Shown piece by piece: positions 6,880-14,839 of a stretch of DNA of 32,178 nucleotides. This DNA is from Spirochaetota bacterium. Its GTDB lineage: Bacteria > Spirochaetota > Spirochaetia > Treponematales > UBA12059. The notes under the pieces are model-generated. The model did not search any database, was not told where the DNA came from, and saw only the letters and a program-made list of their open reading frames with translations. The position numbers were made by a program, and so were the translations under genes. Within the stretch, counting starts at the first letter, position 1, and every line of letters starts with the position of its first letter. Location of the stretch: positions 1 to 32,178 of the forward strand of contig JAPLSN010000009.1 in NCBI GenBank assembly GCA_026398615.1. The letters run 5' to 3'.

Positions 6880-8058
6880 TCAGCGCAGTTTCGAGAGGGC
6901 GTCCCGGGCGGCCCGCTTCACGGAATCTGGGTACTGGAGATAGCCCATGTACAGCACGTCGTCGTAGGCGATCTTGTCGCCGATGATGCCGAGGTTCATG
7001 ACGACGGCCAGGGCGATCTGCTCGTCCGGCGCCTTGCCGCGCTCGGTTTCGGCGTTGAGGGCTTCGAGGTAGAGGGTGAGCGCCTGGGCGGCGTCGTTCG
7101 TCCCCATCGCGCCGAGGCAGGCGACCGCCTCGAGGAGGGCGTACTTGGGCGCGTTCCCCCGGGCGTAGTCCGTGATGGTCTCCCGGAGGTTGCGGACCGC
7201 GAGCGGCGTCGCTTTCACCCACTTGGCCCGCGTGAGTTCCGTGACGGCTTCGTAGCGCATGTTCCTGATGACGGACTGGTCGGCGAAGCTCGGCGTGGAA
7301 AAGGTCAGCGCGACGCGCAGGGCCGATTCCGCGACCGTCGCCCGGTCGTCGGACGACAGTTTCGTCGTCTCCAGCGCCAGCTTGAGGGCCGCGGCTTTTT
7401 CGGCGGGCGGGTTCGATTCGATCACCCGGATGATGGAGGCGCGGTAGTCGCCCTTGAGCGAAGACAGCGCTTCCGAGGTCCGTTTGCGGATGCTCTCCTG
7501 GTAGCCGGTGGTGAGGGTGGAAAAGAGCACTCCGAACGAGGAACCGTCGCCGAGCTTGCCGAGGGCGTCGACCGTCGCGCCGAGGACGGACTGGTCCGGT
7601 TCGGAACCCGAGCGGTGGAGGGCGTTGAAGGTGGCGAGTATCTCGTTGAGCTCGAGGACGACCGTGGCGTTTCCCGCCCCGACGACCGCCAGTGCGCTCA
7701 TCGCCGGGATCCGGACGCCAGCTTCCGTATACACGTGGAACAACCGGATCAGGTTCGGCGCGGCTTCGAGGTATTTCGTCGCCTCGATCCTGCGGACCGT
7801 GAAAGTGGCGATCTCCCGGAGCACCGAGTCGGTGGCCAGGAGCGATGAATTGTCGAGGACGAACTGGAGGGATTGGCCGTACAGCGGGCCCATGTTCTCG
7901 TCCGTGTACCCGGCGGCTTCCTTGAGGAGGTCCAATTTGGTCGGGAGGCTGGCGCGCACGAAATTGCGGCGGTACACTTCCACGACGGATTCCCGCTCCT
8001 GCGCGAACGTTCCGGAAAGGCAGGCGGCGAGCGCGATGCCGAGAAAAAGCTTCTTCAT
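6880..8058 (-). CDS. Exported HEAT-repeat protein of unknown role
   Basis: This 392-residue protein starts with a clear signal peptide (MKKLFLGIALAACLSGTFA, cleavage likely before QE at 19/20). The mature part is almost entirely alpha-helical, with repeated helix pairs of HEAT type, for example around 'IPAMSALAVVGAGNATVVLEL', 'VLGATVDALGKLGD' and 'YALLEAVACLGAMGTNDAAQAL'. It has no catalytic motif, and HEAT solenoids normally act as protein-binding scaffolds, so a periplasmic scaffold is the inference. GGAGG lies 10-11 nt before the ATG. The gene sits between the PilZ gene (121 nt upstream) and the epimerase gene (19 nt downstream). Confidence 0.8.
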   Translation of the reverse strand: MKKLFLGIALAACLSGTFAQERESVVEVYRRNFVRASLPTKLDLLKEAAGYTDENMGPLYGQSLQFVLDNSSLLATDSVLREIATFTVRRIEATKYLEAAPNLIRLFHVYTEAGVRIPAMSALAVVGAGNATVVLELNEILATFNALHRSGSEPDQSVLGATVDALGKLGDGSSFGVLFSTLTTGYQESIRKRTSEALSSLKGDYRASIIRVIESNPPAEKAAALKLALETTKLSSDDRATVAESALRVALTFSTPSFADQSVIRNMRYEAVTELTRAKWVKATPLAVRNLRETITDYARGNAPKYALLEAVACLGAMGTNDAAQALTLYLEALNAETERGKAPDEQIALAVVMNLGIIGDKIAYDDVLYMGYLQYPDSVKRAARDALSKLR

Positions 8059-8179
8059 GATCGTGCGTCCTCCGAGGCGGTCAATGGGATGGCCGGCGGC
8101 ACCGGCTCCACATGCATTGAAAACCGCGGCTCATCCCCTACGATACGGCATTTCGGCGAAAATTGCTCGTGCCCGGATT

Positions 8180-9199
8180 TCAGGCGAAGGGGCCGTCCGC
8201 GTCTCCGGTTTTTTCCGAGTAGAGGTCGTAGACGAAAGTCCGTATGAGGTTGCTCATCCTCGGGCTCGGTTTCACCGCTTCCACGTGGATGACCGAATGG
8301 TTCTTGTCGGAGGAGAAGTCCACGGCGCGGACGGTTCCGCTCATGACGATGTGGTCCTCGCCGACGTAGAACTGCGCCTTGACGAGCAACCCTTCCCTCG
8401 CCTTGCCGCCGATGAGGAGGGAAAAGCCGTCTTCGGAGACGTCCTGGATCACGCACTTCATTCCGGGCGAGCGTTCGGGTTTTTCGAACGCTCCCTCGAG
8501 GCGGTTCACCAGGTAAAGGTAGGCGGGGATCTTGGAAACGATGCGCCGCGACTTCCGTTTCTGGGTCCGGAACATGGCTTCCGTGTGGGCGAGGTGGAGG
8601 GTGGGGATGCCCTTCGTCTGGATCTCGTCGATGACGAAGGTGTCGTAGACGTACCCGGCGTCCTCGCGTTTCCAGAAATACACGGAGACGTGCTTGCCCT
8701 GCCAGGAGAAGCCCTTGGGAAGCCTGATCCCGATCGGGAAGGAGCAGACCATGAAGCGGTCGTTGTTGTCGACGACCGAGGAATTGAAGACCCCGACGCC
8801 CCTTACGAGGATGCGGAGCCGCTGGTTCCGCGAGATCATCTTCGTGGAACCCAGCCCGTACTTGTGCCCGGGCTGCTCGTACTCGAGCTTCTTGCGGAAC
8901 TGGAACAGCCGGTCGAGGTAGCTGTCGAACTCGCGGTCCCCTTCCCCCACATTCCCGCGCGCGGCGACGATCTTGATGACCTGCTCGAGTTCCTCCGCGT
9001 TCCAGAATATCGAAGCCGGTTCCGAAAACCCGAGCGTGCCCGCGATCGACTTGAGTTCCCTGGCTTCCCCGAAGCTGAATCCCTCGCCGCGCCCCCTCGC
9101 GTAATACCGGATGAAGGAATATCGGCCGCTCCCCATGAGGAGCGCGATGAGACTGATGATGCCGAGGACGGCGATGATGAAAATCAGGATGATGTACAT
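8180..9199 (-). CDS. Membrane-anchored PilZ (c-di-GMP-binding) protein
   Basis: This 339-residue protein has an N-terminal transmembrane anchor (residues 2-22, MYIILIFIIAVLGIISLIAL), about 185 residues of unassigned cytoplasmic sequence and a C-terminal PilZ domain. Both parts of the c-di-GMP-binding signature are present: RxxxR at R215-R219 in 'KRKSRR' and D/NxSxxG at D253-G258 (DVSEDG). It should therefore respond to c-di-GMP at the inner face of the membrane; in spirochaetes such proteins affect motility. GGAG 6 nt before the ATG sets the start. It is transcribed divergently from the CPBP gene with only 33 bp between the start codons. Confidence 0.88.
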   Translation of the reverse strand: MYIILIFIIAVLGIISLIALLMGSGRYSFIRYYARGRGEGFSFGEARELKSIAGTLGFSEPASIFWNAEELEQVIKIVAARGNVGEGDREFDSYLDRLFQFRKKLEYEQPGHKYGLGSTKMISRNQRLRILVRGVGVFNSSVVDNNDRFMVCSFPIGIRLPKGFSWQGKHVSVYFWKREDAGYVYDTFVIDEIQTKGIPTLHLAHTEAMFRTQKRKSRRIVSKIPAYLYLVNRLEGAFEKPERSPGMKCVIQDVSEDGFSLLIGGKAREGLLVKAQFYVGEDHIVMSGTVRAVDFSSDKNHSVIHVEAVKPSPRMSNLIRTFVYDLYSEKTGDADGPFA

Positions 9200-9217
9200 G
9201 AACGGCTCCAGTGCGGC

Positions 9218-9224
9218 TATACTA
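9218..9224. promoter_or_regulatory. Overlapping divergent -10 boxes of the PilZ and CPBP genes
   Basis: The plus strand reads TATACT at 9218-9223 and the minus strand reads TAGTAT at 9224-9219, within the near-palindrome GCTATACTAGC. On the plus strand the ATG at 9233 is only 9 nt beyond the -10, so the CPBP mRNA would have almost no leader. On the minus strand the PilZ leader would be about 12 nt. No consensus -35 is evident. Confidence 0.45.
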
Positions 9225-9232
9225 GCATTCTT

Positions 9233-9919
9233 ATGGACGATCGCACTACTGGTGACTTTCCGGCCGAGCCCATCCTGCGGCGCGGCGGCCCGCTCGAGGC
9301 GTTCATCGTTGCGGCCGCTTTCGCGTTGCCCGGCCCGGGGCAAGGCTTCGAACCCCTCTGGAAGGCTTCCCGCCACGTCGATAACCTCATGGCTCTCGCC
9401 CCTCAGGCGGCGCTCCTCCTCTACATTATCGGCTCGGGAGCCGGTTTCGGGGCCTACTTCCGCCTGAAGCCGAAGCTGTCGGACCTGTTCGGGGCGGTAA
9501 TGTCGGCAGGGGCCTGCGTCGGGGCGTCGATCTGCGTGAGCTGGCTGTCGGGCGCGCTTGGCATGCCGTCGGCGCCCGGGACCGGAACGGCGGATCTTCC
9601 CGCCGTGCTCTTCCTGCCCCTCGTCGCGTTGTCGGCCGCCGCGGTCGGCCTTCGCGAGGAACTCCTGTATCGCGTCTACTTCATCACGACACTCCGACGC
9701 TCGGGAGTCCCGGTCATCGTCGCCGCGGCCGCGTCGACCGCCCTGTTCGCGGCGGGGCACGCATACCTGGGGCTTCCCGGCGTCGCGTCGGCCGCCGTGC
9801 TCGGCGCCATTCTCGCGGCGTTCTACCTCCGCAGCGCTTCGCTCTGGGTCGTGGCGGGGGGCCACGCGCTCTACGATTTCATCGCCATGGCATCAGCCGC
9901 GCGGTTCTGGGCGCCGTGA
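9233..9919 (+). CDS. CPBP-family intramembrane glutamic protease
   Basis: This 228-residue polytopic membrane protein has the CPBP (Rce1/Abi) active-site motifs in order: REELLYR (EE at 142-143, R147), FAAGHAYLG (H176) and GGHALYD (H211). Members are membrane proteases or maturation factors, some protecting against bacteriocins; the bacterial substrate is unknown here. Helices are visible at about 55-72, 86-107, 122-139, 160-176 and 184-217. There is no Shine-Dalgarno sequence, and a -10-like TATACT ends 9 nt before the ATG. It is transcribed away from the PilZ gene. Confidence 0.85.
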   Translation: MDDRTTGDFPAEPILRRGGPLEAFIVAAAFALPGPGQGFEPLWKASRHVDNLMALAPQAALLLYIIGSGAGFGAYFRLKPKLSDLFGAVMSAGACVGASICVSWLSGALGMPSAPGTGTADLPAVLFLPLVALSAAAVGLREELLYRVYFITTLRRSGVPVIVAAAASTALFAAGHAYLGLPGVASAAVLGAILAAFYLRSASLWVVAGGHALYDFIAMASAARFWAP

Positions 9920-9953
9920 CGCCGCGCTCTGGCGCGGGTCCGTCCGTTCGCGC

Positions 9954-9959
9954 TATAGT
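9954..9959 (+). promoter_or_regulatory. -10 box of a leaderless transcript
   Basis: TATAGT is followed by six nt (gtgcgc) and the ATG at 9966. No Shine-Dalgarno sequence lies between. No clear -35 is seen. Confidence 0.5.
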
Positions 9960-9965
9960 GTGCGC

Positions 9966-10322
9966 ATGAGAAATGCCGACAAGTTCCGGTCGGATGTCGA
10001 TCGCTGGGCGAAAGCGCCGCCGGATCCGGAACGCCTGCGCGAGCTCCTCTGCCGCAGTTTCCCCACGTTGCCGCGCGACACCATGGATGGCGTGTTCTAC
10101 GCTTTCCGGGAACGCCTCGATGCCGCGCCCGGAGGCTCGGAAGCTCCCCTGGAATGGCTCGGGACCGTCGCTTCCATCTTCGAACTCGACTACGACGGGA
10201 CTCCGCTCGCGGCCGCCGACTGGGACGAACTGCGGGAGATCGTCGAGGCCGACTCCGGCGAAATGGACCTGGATGTCCTCACCTACGTCATGGCGCTCCT
10301 GCTCGAGCACGGCGGCATCTGA
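9966..10322 (+). CDS. Small acidic protein of unknown function
   Basis: This 118-residue protein is not recognised. It is acidic and predicted mostly helical, without signal peptide or membrane segment. The C-terminal half ('ADWDELREIVEADSGEMDLD') is strongly acidic. The start codon sits 6 nt after a TATAGT box, suggesting a leaderless message. The stop is 2 nt before the GTG of the methyltransferase, so the two are very probably co-translated and may act together. Confidence 0.75.
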   Translation: MRNADKFRSDVDRWAKAPPDPERLRELLCRSFPTLPRDTMDGVFYAFRERLDAAPGGSEAPLEWLGTVASIFELDYDGTPLAAADWDELREIVEADSGEMDLDVLTYVMALLLEHGGI

Positions 10323-10324
10323 TC

Positions 10325-11068
10325 GTGGCCGAGTGGTTCGCCGATCCCGATTTCTGGGCCGGGTTCGCCCCGGTCATGTTCGACGGCGAACGATGGGCCG
10401 AGGTTCCCGCGGTCGTGGACGGCATCGAGCGCCTGGCGGGGCTGAGGCCGGGTGCCGCGGTCCTCGACCTGTGCTGCGGCCCGGGGCGGCATGCCCTCGA
10501 GCTGGCCGCCCGGGGCTACAGGGTCACCGGCGTGGATATCACCGAAAGTTTCCTGGAAGCCGCCCGCGGAAGCGCGGCCGACCGCGCTCTCGATATCGAA
10601 TTCGTGAACGCCGACGCCCGGGTCTTCGAACGGCCCGGGGCCTTCGCTCTCTGCGTCAACCTCTTCACGTCCATCGGCTATTTCGCTTCCTCCGACGAAG
10701 ATCTCGCCCTGGTGCGCCGCGTGTTCTCGTCGCTCGCGGACGGCGGGGTTTTTATCGTGGAAACCCTGGGGGAGCGTCTGGCACGGCGGGATTTCGTCGG
10801 ATCCGAACGCTTCAAGCGCGAGGGGTGGACGGTGGAATCGCGCTACGAGCCTGTGTGCGATTGGGAAGCGCTGCAAACGAGGTGGGTGATCACCCGCGGG
10901 ACCGAGCGGCGGGAACGCCGATTTGTCCAACGGCTCTATTCCGAGGAACGCATGGAGTCCGTTCTCGGGAGCGCGGGTTTCGTCGGGATTGAATTTCGGG
11001 GTTCGTGGGCCGGGGCTGCCTATGACGCCTCGGCGACACAGTTCATCGCCATCGCCAGGAAATCCTGA
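10325..11068 (+). CDS. Class I SAM-dependent methyltransferase
   Basis: This 247-residue protein has the Rossmann-like methyltransferase core. Motif I is VLDLCCGPGRHALELA (46-61), followed by 'GVDITESFL' (motif II acidic end) and 'NADARVF' (motif III). Later, 'CVNLFTSIGYF' occupies the motif IV region. The substrate is unknown; relatives are usually annotated as small-molecule methyltransferases. The GTG start is 2 nt after the preceding stop and has only a poor Shine-Dalgarno sequence, so it probably depends on translational coupling. The 154-nt gap to the next gene holds a small hairpin (CGGCG ttat CGCCG) and no obvious terminator. Confidence 0.85.
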   Translation: MAEWFADPDFWAGFAPVMFDGERWAEVPAVVDGIERLAGLRPGAAVLDLCCGPGRHALELAARGYRVTGVDITESFLEAARGSAADRALDIEFVNADARVFERPGAFALCVNLFTSIGYFASSDEDLALVRRVFSSLADGGVFIVETLGERLARRDFVGSERFKREGWTVESRYEPVCDWEALQTRWVITRGTERRERRFVQRLYSEERMESVLGSAGFVGIEFRGSWAGAAYDASATQFIAIARKS

Positions 11069-11222
11069 TTGGGCTGTCAACGTCCTGAAACGGGTTATTT
11101 TTGCCATGCGGGAAGGAAAAACCGAAAAAAGAGCTTCCAAACAGGTGCGCGAAACGGCGTTATCGCCGATAATGATAAACGATACCGGCGTACCGTCGCA
11201 GGGCGTCGTAACGGAAGGCACT

Positions 11223-12191
11223 ATGTCTGATACGCGGATTGGCATCAAGCTGGCGAACGGCGAATTCTACCCCATACTTGCCGACGGCGAAGCCGCGGCG
11301 AAGCGTCTCGTCGTCACGACCGTCTCCGACGAACAGCCGAGCGTCCAGATCGACCTTTACCGGGGGATGGGGCCGGTGGTCGAGAACGCCTCGTACATCG
11401 GCAGTCTCGTGATCGAGAACATCTCGCCCATGCCCAAGGGCGATCCCGACATCGCGCTCGAACTACGCCTGGACGGGGAGGGCAACCTCACCGTCACGGG
11501 ATCGGAAGAGACGTCGGGCGAAAGCCAGAAGCTCTCGGTGTCGCTCACGGCCCTGTCGAACGAACAGACTTACGAGATCCCCGATTTCGAATTCGAGGAT
11601 GCCGGCACGCCCGTCTCCGACTCGGGACTGGAGTCGTTCTCGCGCGAAGCGGGCCCGGACGGGAATCCCTTCGAAACCATGGGGGATGAAGAGGCGGCCC
11701 CGGGAGTGCTCTCCGACGAGGACCTGTACGGCACCCTGACTGGATCCAAGCCGGTATCGAGCCCGGCCGCCGGGAGCCGCCCGCGCCTGCCCTGGATCAT
11801 CCTTTTCGTCGTCGCTGGGCTGATCCTCGCCTTGGTGTTCAGTTTCCTCGTGTACAGGTGCGCCACGGGAACTCCTGCCGCGGCCGCCAAGCCCGCGGCC
11901 ACGACGCCCGCTCCCGCGGCCACGACGCCGGCTCCCGCGGCCACGACGCCGGCTCCCGCGGCCACGACGCCGGCTCCCGTCCAGGGCGCTACGCCGCCGA
12001 CGACACCGGTCGTTCCCCCCAAGCAAAATCCGGGGGTCTGGTACAAGATCAAGTGGGGCGATACCCTGTGGGATCTAGCGTATGTATTTTACCGTGATCC
12101 TTGGCTCTATCCCAGGATCGCAAAGGCGAACAAGCTCAAGAATCCGAACCGGATCATCGCCGGTGCGTCGATCTTCATTCCACCCCGTTGA
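11223..12191 (+). CDS. Hsp70-substrate-domain / transmembrane / LysM fusion protein
   Basis: This 322-residue protein has three parts. Residues 4-95 ('IGIKLANGEFYPIL', 'RLVVTTVSDEQPSVQIDLYRG', 'YIGSLVIENISPMPKGDPDI') match the beta-sandwich substrate-binding domain of DnaK, without an ATPase domain. After an acidic linker there is one transmembrane helix (190-211). Outside it follow an Ala-Thr-Pro linker with four AATTPAP repeats (225-252) and a C-terminal LysM domain (272-320, 'WYKIKWGDTLWDLAYVFYRDPW'). With no signal peptide, the chaperone-like part should be cytosolic and the LysM part periplasmic, bound to peptidoglycan. I recall similar proteins in treponemes; their function is not known to me. 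GGAAGG 5 nt before the ATG fixes the start. A strong terminator follows. Confidence 0.85.
   Translation: MSDTRIGIKLANGEFYPILADGEAAAKRLVVTTVSDEQPSVQIDLYRGMGPVVENASYIGSLVIENISPMPKGDPDIALELRLDGEGNLTVTGSEETSGESQKLSVSLTALSNEQTYEIPDFEFEDAGTPVSDSGLESFSREAGPDGNPFETMGDEEAAPGVLSDEDLYGTLTGSKPVSSPAAGSRPRLPWIILFVVAGLILALVFSFLVYRCATGTPAAAAKPAATTPAPAATTPAPAATTPAPAATTPAPVQGATPPTTPVVPPKQNPGVWYKIKWGDTLWDLAYVFYRDPWLYPRIAKANKLKNPNRIIAGASIFIPPR
11892..11979 (+). repeat. 21-bp tandem repeat, about 4 copies, in the LysM-protein linker
   Basis: A 21-bp unit (CCCGCGGCCACGACGCCGGC plus T) occurs four times in tandem, the first copy with one mismatch. It encodes the PAATTPA heptad of the periplasmic linker. In-frame copy changes would alter the reach between membrane and cell wall. 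Confidence 0.9.
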
Positions 12192-12221
12192 GGTCGTGAT
12201 GGTTCAGAACATCGTTCGAAG

Positions 12222-12243
12222 GCCCGCGAGAGCGGGCTTTTTT
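12222..12243 (+). terminator. Intrinsic terminator after the LysM gene
   Basis: The stem GCCCGC/GCGGGC with a GAGA tetraloop is followed directly by TTTTTT, 30 nt after the LysM stop codon. Confidence 0.9.
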
Positions 12244-12270
12244 CATGGTAAAAGCGCGCGGGTACGGGCC

Positions 12271-14439
12271 ATGGGCGCGATCCGCGTCTTTCTCTTTTCG
12301 TTCCTGGCCTGTTCCTGCGGGAACCGGCTCTACGGCTTCACGCAGGACGATTTTCTCGACCGCGTCCGGGCGGGAGATCCCGAGGTTTTCGAAAGGCTCC
12401 GCTCGGGCGGGCTCGCGCGTCTGGAAACCCTCGGGCCGGGTGCCTTTTATTACGTGGCGAGGGCGGCAGGTGCGCTCGGCTACGGGGAGCTCGAGATCGC
12501 GCTGCTCGAAAACGGACTGGAACGGGAGAGCGGAATCGCGAAGCGGCGCTGCGCCGAAGTCCTCGTGGAGCGCCTGTCCGCGGCGGGCGACGGCGCGAAA
12601 ACCCTTGCCGCGCTGGACGTTCTCGAATCCCTCGGAAAGCCCCGCTGGGCCTTGGCCTCGCTCCGCGTGACCGCGCTGGCCACGCTCGATCCGCAAGGCG
12701 ACGTGAGCGCGGCCGTCGCGAAACTGCGGAAGGCGTACCCGGACGAAGCGTCGCGCGACGGTGGCGCTCTCGCGGTCGCGGCCGCGGGCTACGAGCTGAA
12801 GGCGGGACTCGGACGCTGGAAGGACACGCTGCGCTCGGTGTTCGCCCGGCAGGAGATCCCGGATGAAATATTCGCCGCCTGCGCCCTGATCCTGGACGGC
12901 GCGCCGGACGCCTTCGAGCCGGCGGAACTTGCCCGGTTCCGGCTTCGGATGGCCGTGGCGGCGCGCGAGTACCAGGCGGCCGTCGTCATCGCGGAAGCAT
13001 CGGGCGCCGCGTTCACTGAAAGCCTGCCGCGGGCCTACCTCTCCGATTTCGCCAGGGCATACCTGTACGCCAGGGAGTTCGAGCGCGGCGAAGCGGTCCT
13101 CGCGCTGCTGGAAGCCGCGGCGCTCAAGGCGGGGAAGAAGGAAGCGGCCTTCCTGGCTGCCTTCTACCGGGGCCGCCTGGCGAGCGAAGCGGGGAAGTAT
13201 CCAGCCGCGGCCGGGCACCTCGCCAGGGCCGCCGCGGCCGCGGTTTTCGCGCCGGACCGGGATGTCGCGCTCTGGTACCTCGTGGATTCGCGAAGGCATG
13301 AATCCGCGGCGGCCGGCTTCGCGGAGCTGGCAGCACGGGTCGGGGCGTGGACCGACAAATACGCCTTTGCCGACCTCGTCGACGACCAGCTCAGGACCGC
13401 GCTCGCGGTGGGCGACTGGAAAACGGTCAAGGCCCTCTGGGACGCGGTGGGAGTTCAAGCCGACCGAAGGACTCGAGCCCGCCTGGCATACGTCGCGGGC
13501 AGGGCCGTGGTCGAAGGCGGACTCGGGAAGGACCCGGCGTCAGAGGCCGCGAAACTCTTTGCCATCGCGCTGGCCATTCCTGAGGCGGACCAGTATTACC
13601 GGATCATGTCGGCATTCAGGCTCGGAAAACCGGTGTTCACGATGGCGGAAAGGCGCCCGCCGCGTTCCGCTCCGGTCCCGTCATCCCAGAAGGACGAATC
13701 GGCCTCGGATCGCGCCGAACGTTTCCTGGCCGGGTTCGCGGAATTCGGCCTTTCGTTCCTGGTCAGGGAGGAAGCCGAGCTGGTCCTGGCGGAGCTGTCT
13801 GACGACGCGCTCAGGCGGACTGCCGCTCTCTGCGCTTCCGGCGGCCATCCCGACGCCTGGGCGGATTCCATACGGCTTGCACAGAAGCTCATGGCGAGGC
13901 CCGGCCGGACCCTGTACCGCGAAGACCACGAAGCCGCCTGGCCTCTGGCTTTCCGCGACGAGCTCGCGGGAGCCGTCGGGCGCTTCCCCGTCCCGTCGTA
14001 CCTCATGTACGCCCTCATGCGGAGCGAAAGCTTCTTCCGCCCCCAGGTCGTCTCGCGCGCAGGCGCCGTCGGGCTGACCCAGCTCATGCCGTCGACGGCC
14101 GACGCCGATGCCATGTCCCTGTCCCTGGATTCCTGGGATCTCCGCCGTCCGGCGGACAATATCCTCATCGGGACCTACCATCTCTACGGGCTCCAGCGCG
14201 CCACGGGCGGCAGGTTCCTGCAATCCCTCTTCGCGTACAACGCGGGGCTCGGGCGGCTCAGGAGCTGGCAGAAGGGCATCGCGGCCCTGCCGGACGACCT
14301 CTTCCTGGAAGCCATCCCGATCGCGGAAACCCGCCAGTACGGCCGGAACGTCCTTTCGGCGGCCGTGTCGTATGCGGCACTCTACGGCTTCACCGACCCC
14401 TCCGCCGCGGTGGCGGAACTGCTGGGCGAGGAACGCTGA
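12271..14439 (+). CDS. Lytic transglycosylase (SLT domain) with helical N-terminal region
   Basis: This 722-residue exported enzyme cleaves peptidoglycan glycan strands. The N-terminus (MGAIRVFLFSFLACSCG) is a signal peptide that may be a relaxed spirochaetal lipobox (FLAC). Residues about 30-560 are repeated alpha-helices of TPR/SLT70-superhelix type. The C-terminal goose-lysozyme-like SLT domain spans about 575-705: catalytic E586 in 'MRSESFF', then 'GAVGLTQLMPSTA', 'NILIGTYHL' and 'LFAYNAG'. The architecture and length fit the Slt70 class. The ATG at 12271 has no Shine-Dalgarno sequence. The gene lies 28 nt beyond the LysM terminator and both act on the cell wall, so functional linkage is plausible. 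It converges with the next gene, 13 nt away. Confidence 0.88.
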   Translation: MGAIRVFLFSFLACSCGNRLYGFTQDDFLDRVRAGDPEVFERLRSGGLARLETLGPGAFYYVARAAGALGYGELEIALLENGLERESGIAKRRCAEVLVERLSAAGDGAKTLAALDVLESLGKPRWALASLRVTALATLDPQGDVSAAVAKLRKAYPDEASRDGGALAVAAAGYELKAGLGRWKDTLRSVFARQEIPDEIFAACALILDGAPDAFEPAELARFRLRMAVAAREYQAAVVIAEASGAAFTESLPRAYLSDFARAYLYAREFERGEAVLALLEAAALKAGKKEAAFLAAFYRGRLASEAGKYPAAAGHLARAAAAAVFAPDRDVALWYLVDSRRHESAAAGFAELAARVGAWTDKYAFADLVDDQLRTALAVGDWKTVKALWDAVGVQADRRTRARLAYVAGRAVVEGGLGKDPASEAAKLFAIALAIPEADQYYRIMSAFRLGKPVFTMAERRPPRSAPVPSSQKDESASDRAERFLAGFAEFGLSFLVREEAELVLAELSDDALRRTAALCASGGHPDAWADSIRLAQKLMARPGRTLYREDHEAAWPLAFRDELAGAVGRFPVPSYLMYALMRSESFFRPQVVSRAGAVGLTQLMPSTADADAMSLSLDSWDLRRPADNILIGTYHLYGLQRATGGRFLQSLFAYNAGLGRLRSWQKGIAALPDDLFLEAIPIAETRQYGRNVLSAAVSYAALYGFTDPSAAVAELLGEER

Positions 14440-14452
14440 CGAAGGGACTTTT

Positions 14453-14839
14453 TCAGGCGGCGAGGGAGACGAGCATGCCGGGTTCGACCGTGGCTGCCGG
14501 AAGGTAGGGGAGCGAGGGCTTCGACGCCAGGGAATGCAGTTCCCTGCCGTACTGCTCGATGAGGGCGTCGATACGGTCGGGCGTCAGGTCCTGGGAGCGT
14601 TCGCGCGCCGGGAGCGGCTCCGATTTGGCCGCCGAGAGCCTGTCGATGAGGGTGTCGAGGATCTTGATCTTGTCGATGGACGACACGTATTCGGCGGTCG
14701 ACGGGACGCCTGAAACATGCTCGAAGTTGGCGTAGATGGCCAGGTTGGGACGGACGGGGACGCTGAGCCTGCCCGACGATGCCGACAGGGAATGCACATA
14801 CGAGAGAGGAAATCCGTTGGATGCCATCGATCCGATCAT
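14453..14839 (-). CDS. Small conserved-looking protein of unknown function
   Basis: This gene encodes about 128 residues and I do not recognise it with certainty. The centre ('RPNLAIYANFEHVSGVPS', then 'SSIDKIKILDTLIDRLSAAK') looks like an ordered helical segment, and the sequence has no signal peptide or membrane helix. Two in-frame ATGs are possible: 14839 (purine-rich GGGAGG about 10 nt upstream) and 14827. The codon pattern matches its neighbours, and the competing plus-strand frames carry no recognisable protein. It converges with the transglycosylase gene, 13 nt away. Confidence 0.6.
   Translation of the reverse strand: MIGSMASNGFPLSYVHSLSASSGRLSVPVRPNLAIYANFEHVSGVPSTAEYVSSIDKIKILDTLIDRLSAAKSEPLPARERSQDLTPDRIDALIEQYGRELHSLASKPSLPYLPAATVEPGMLVSLAA

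Noticed and set aside
11892-11979. Short tandem repeats considered as a CRISPR-like array
   Set aside because: Units are contiguous 21-mers without spacers and encode an in-frame AATTPAP linker.
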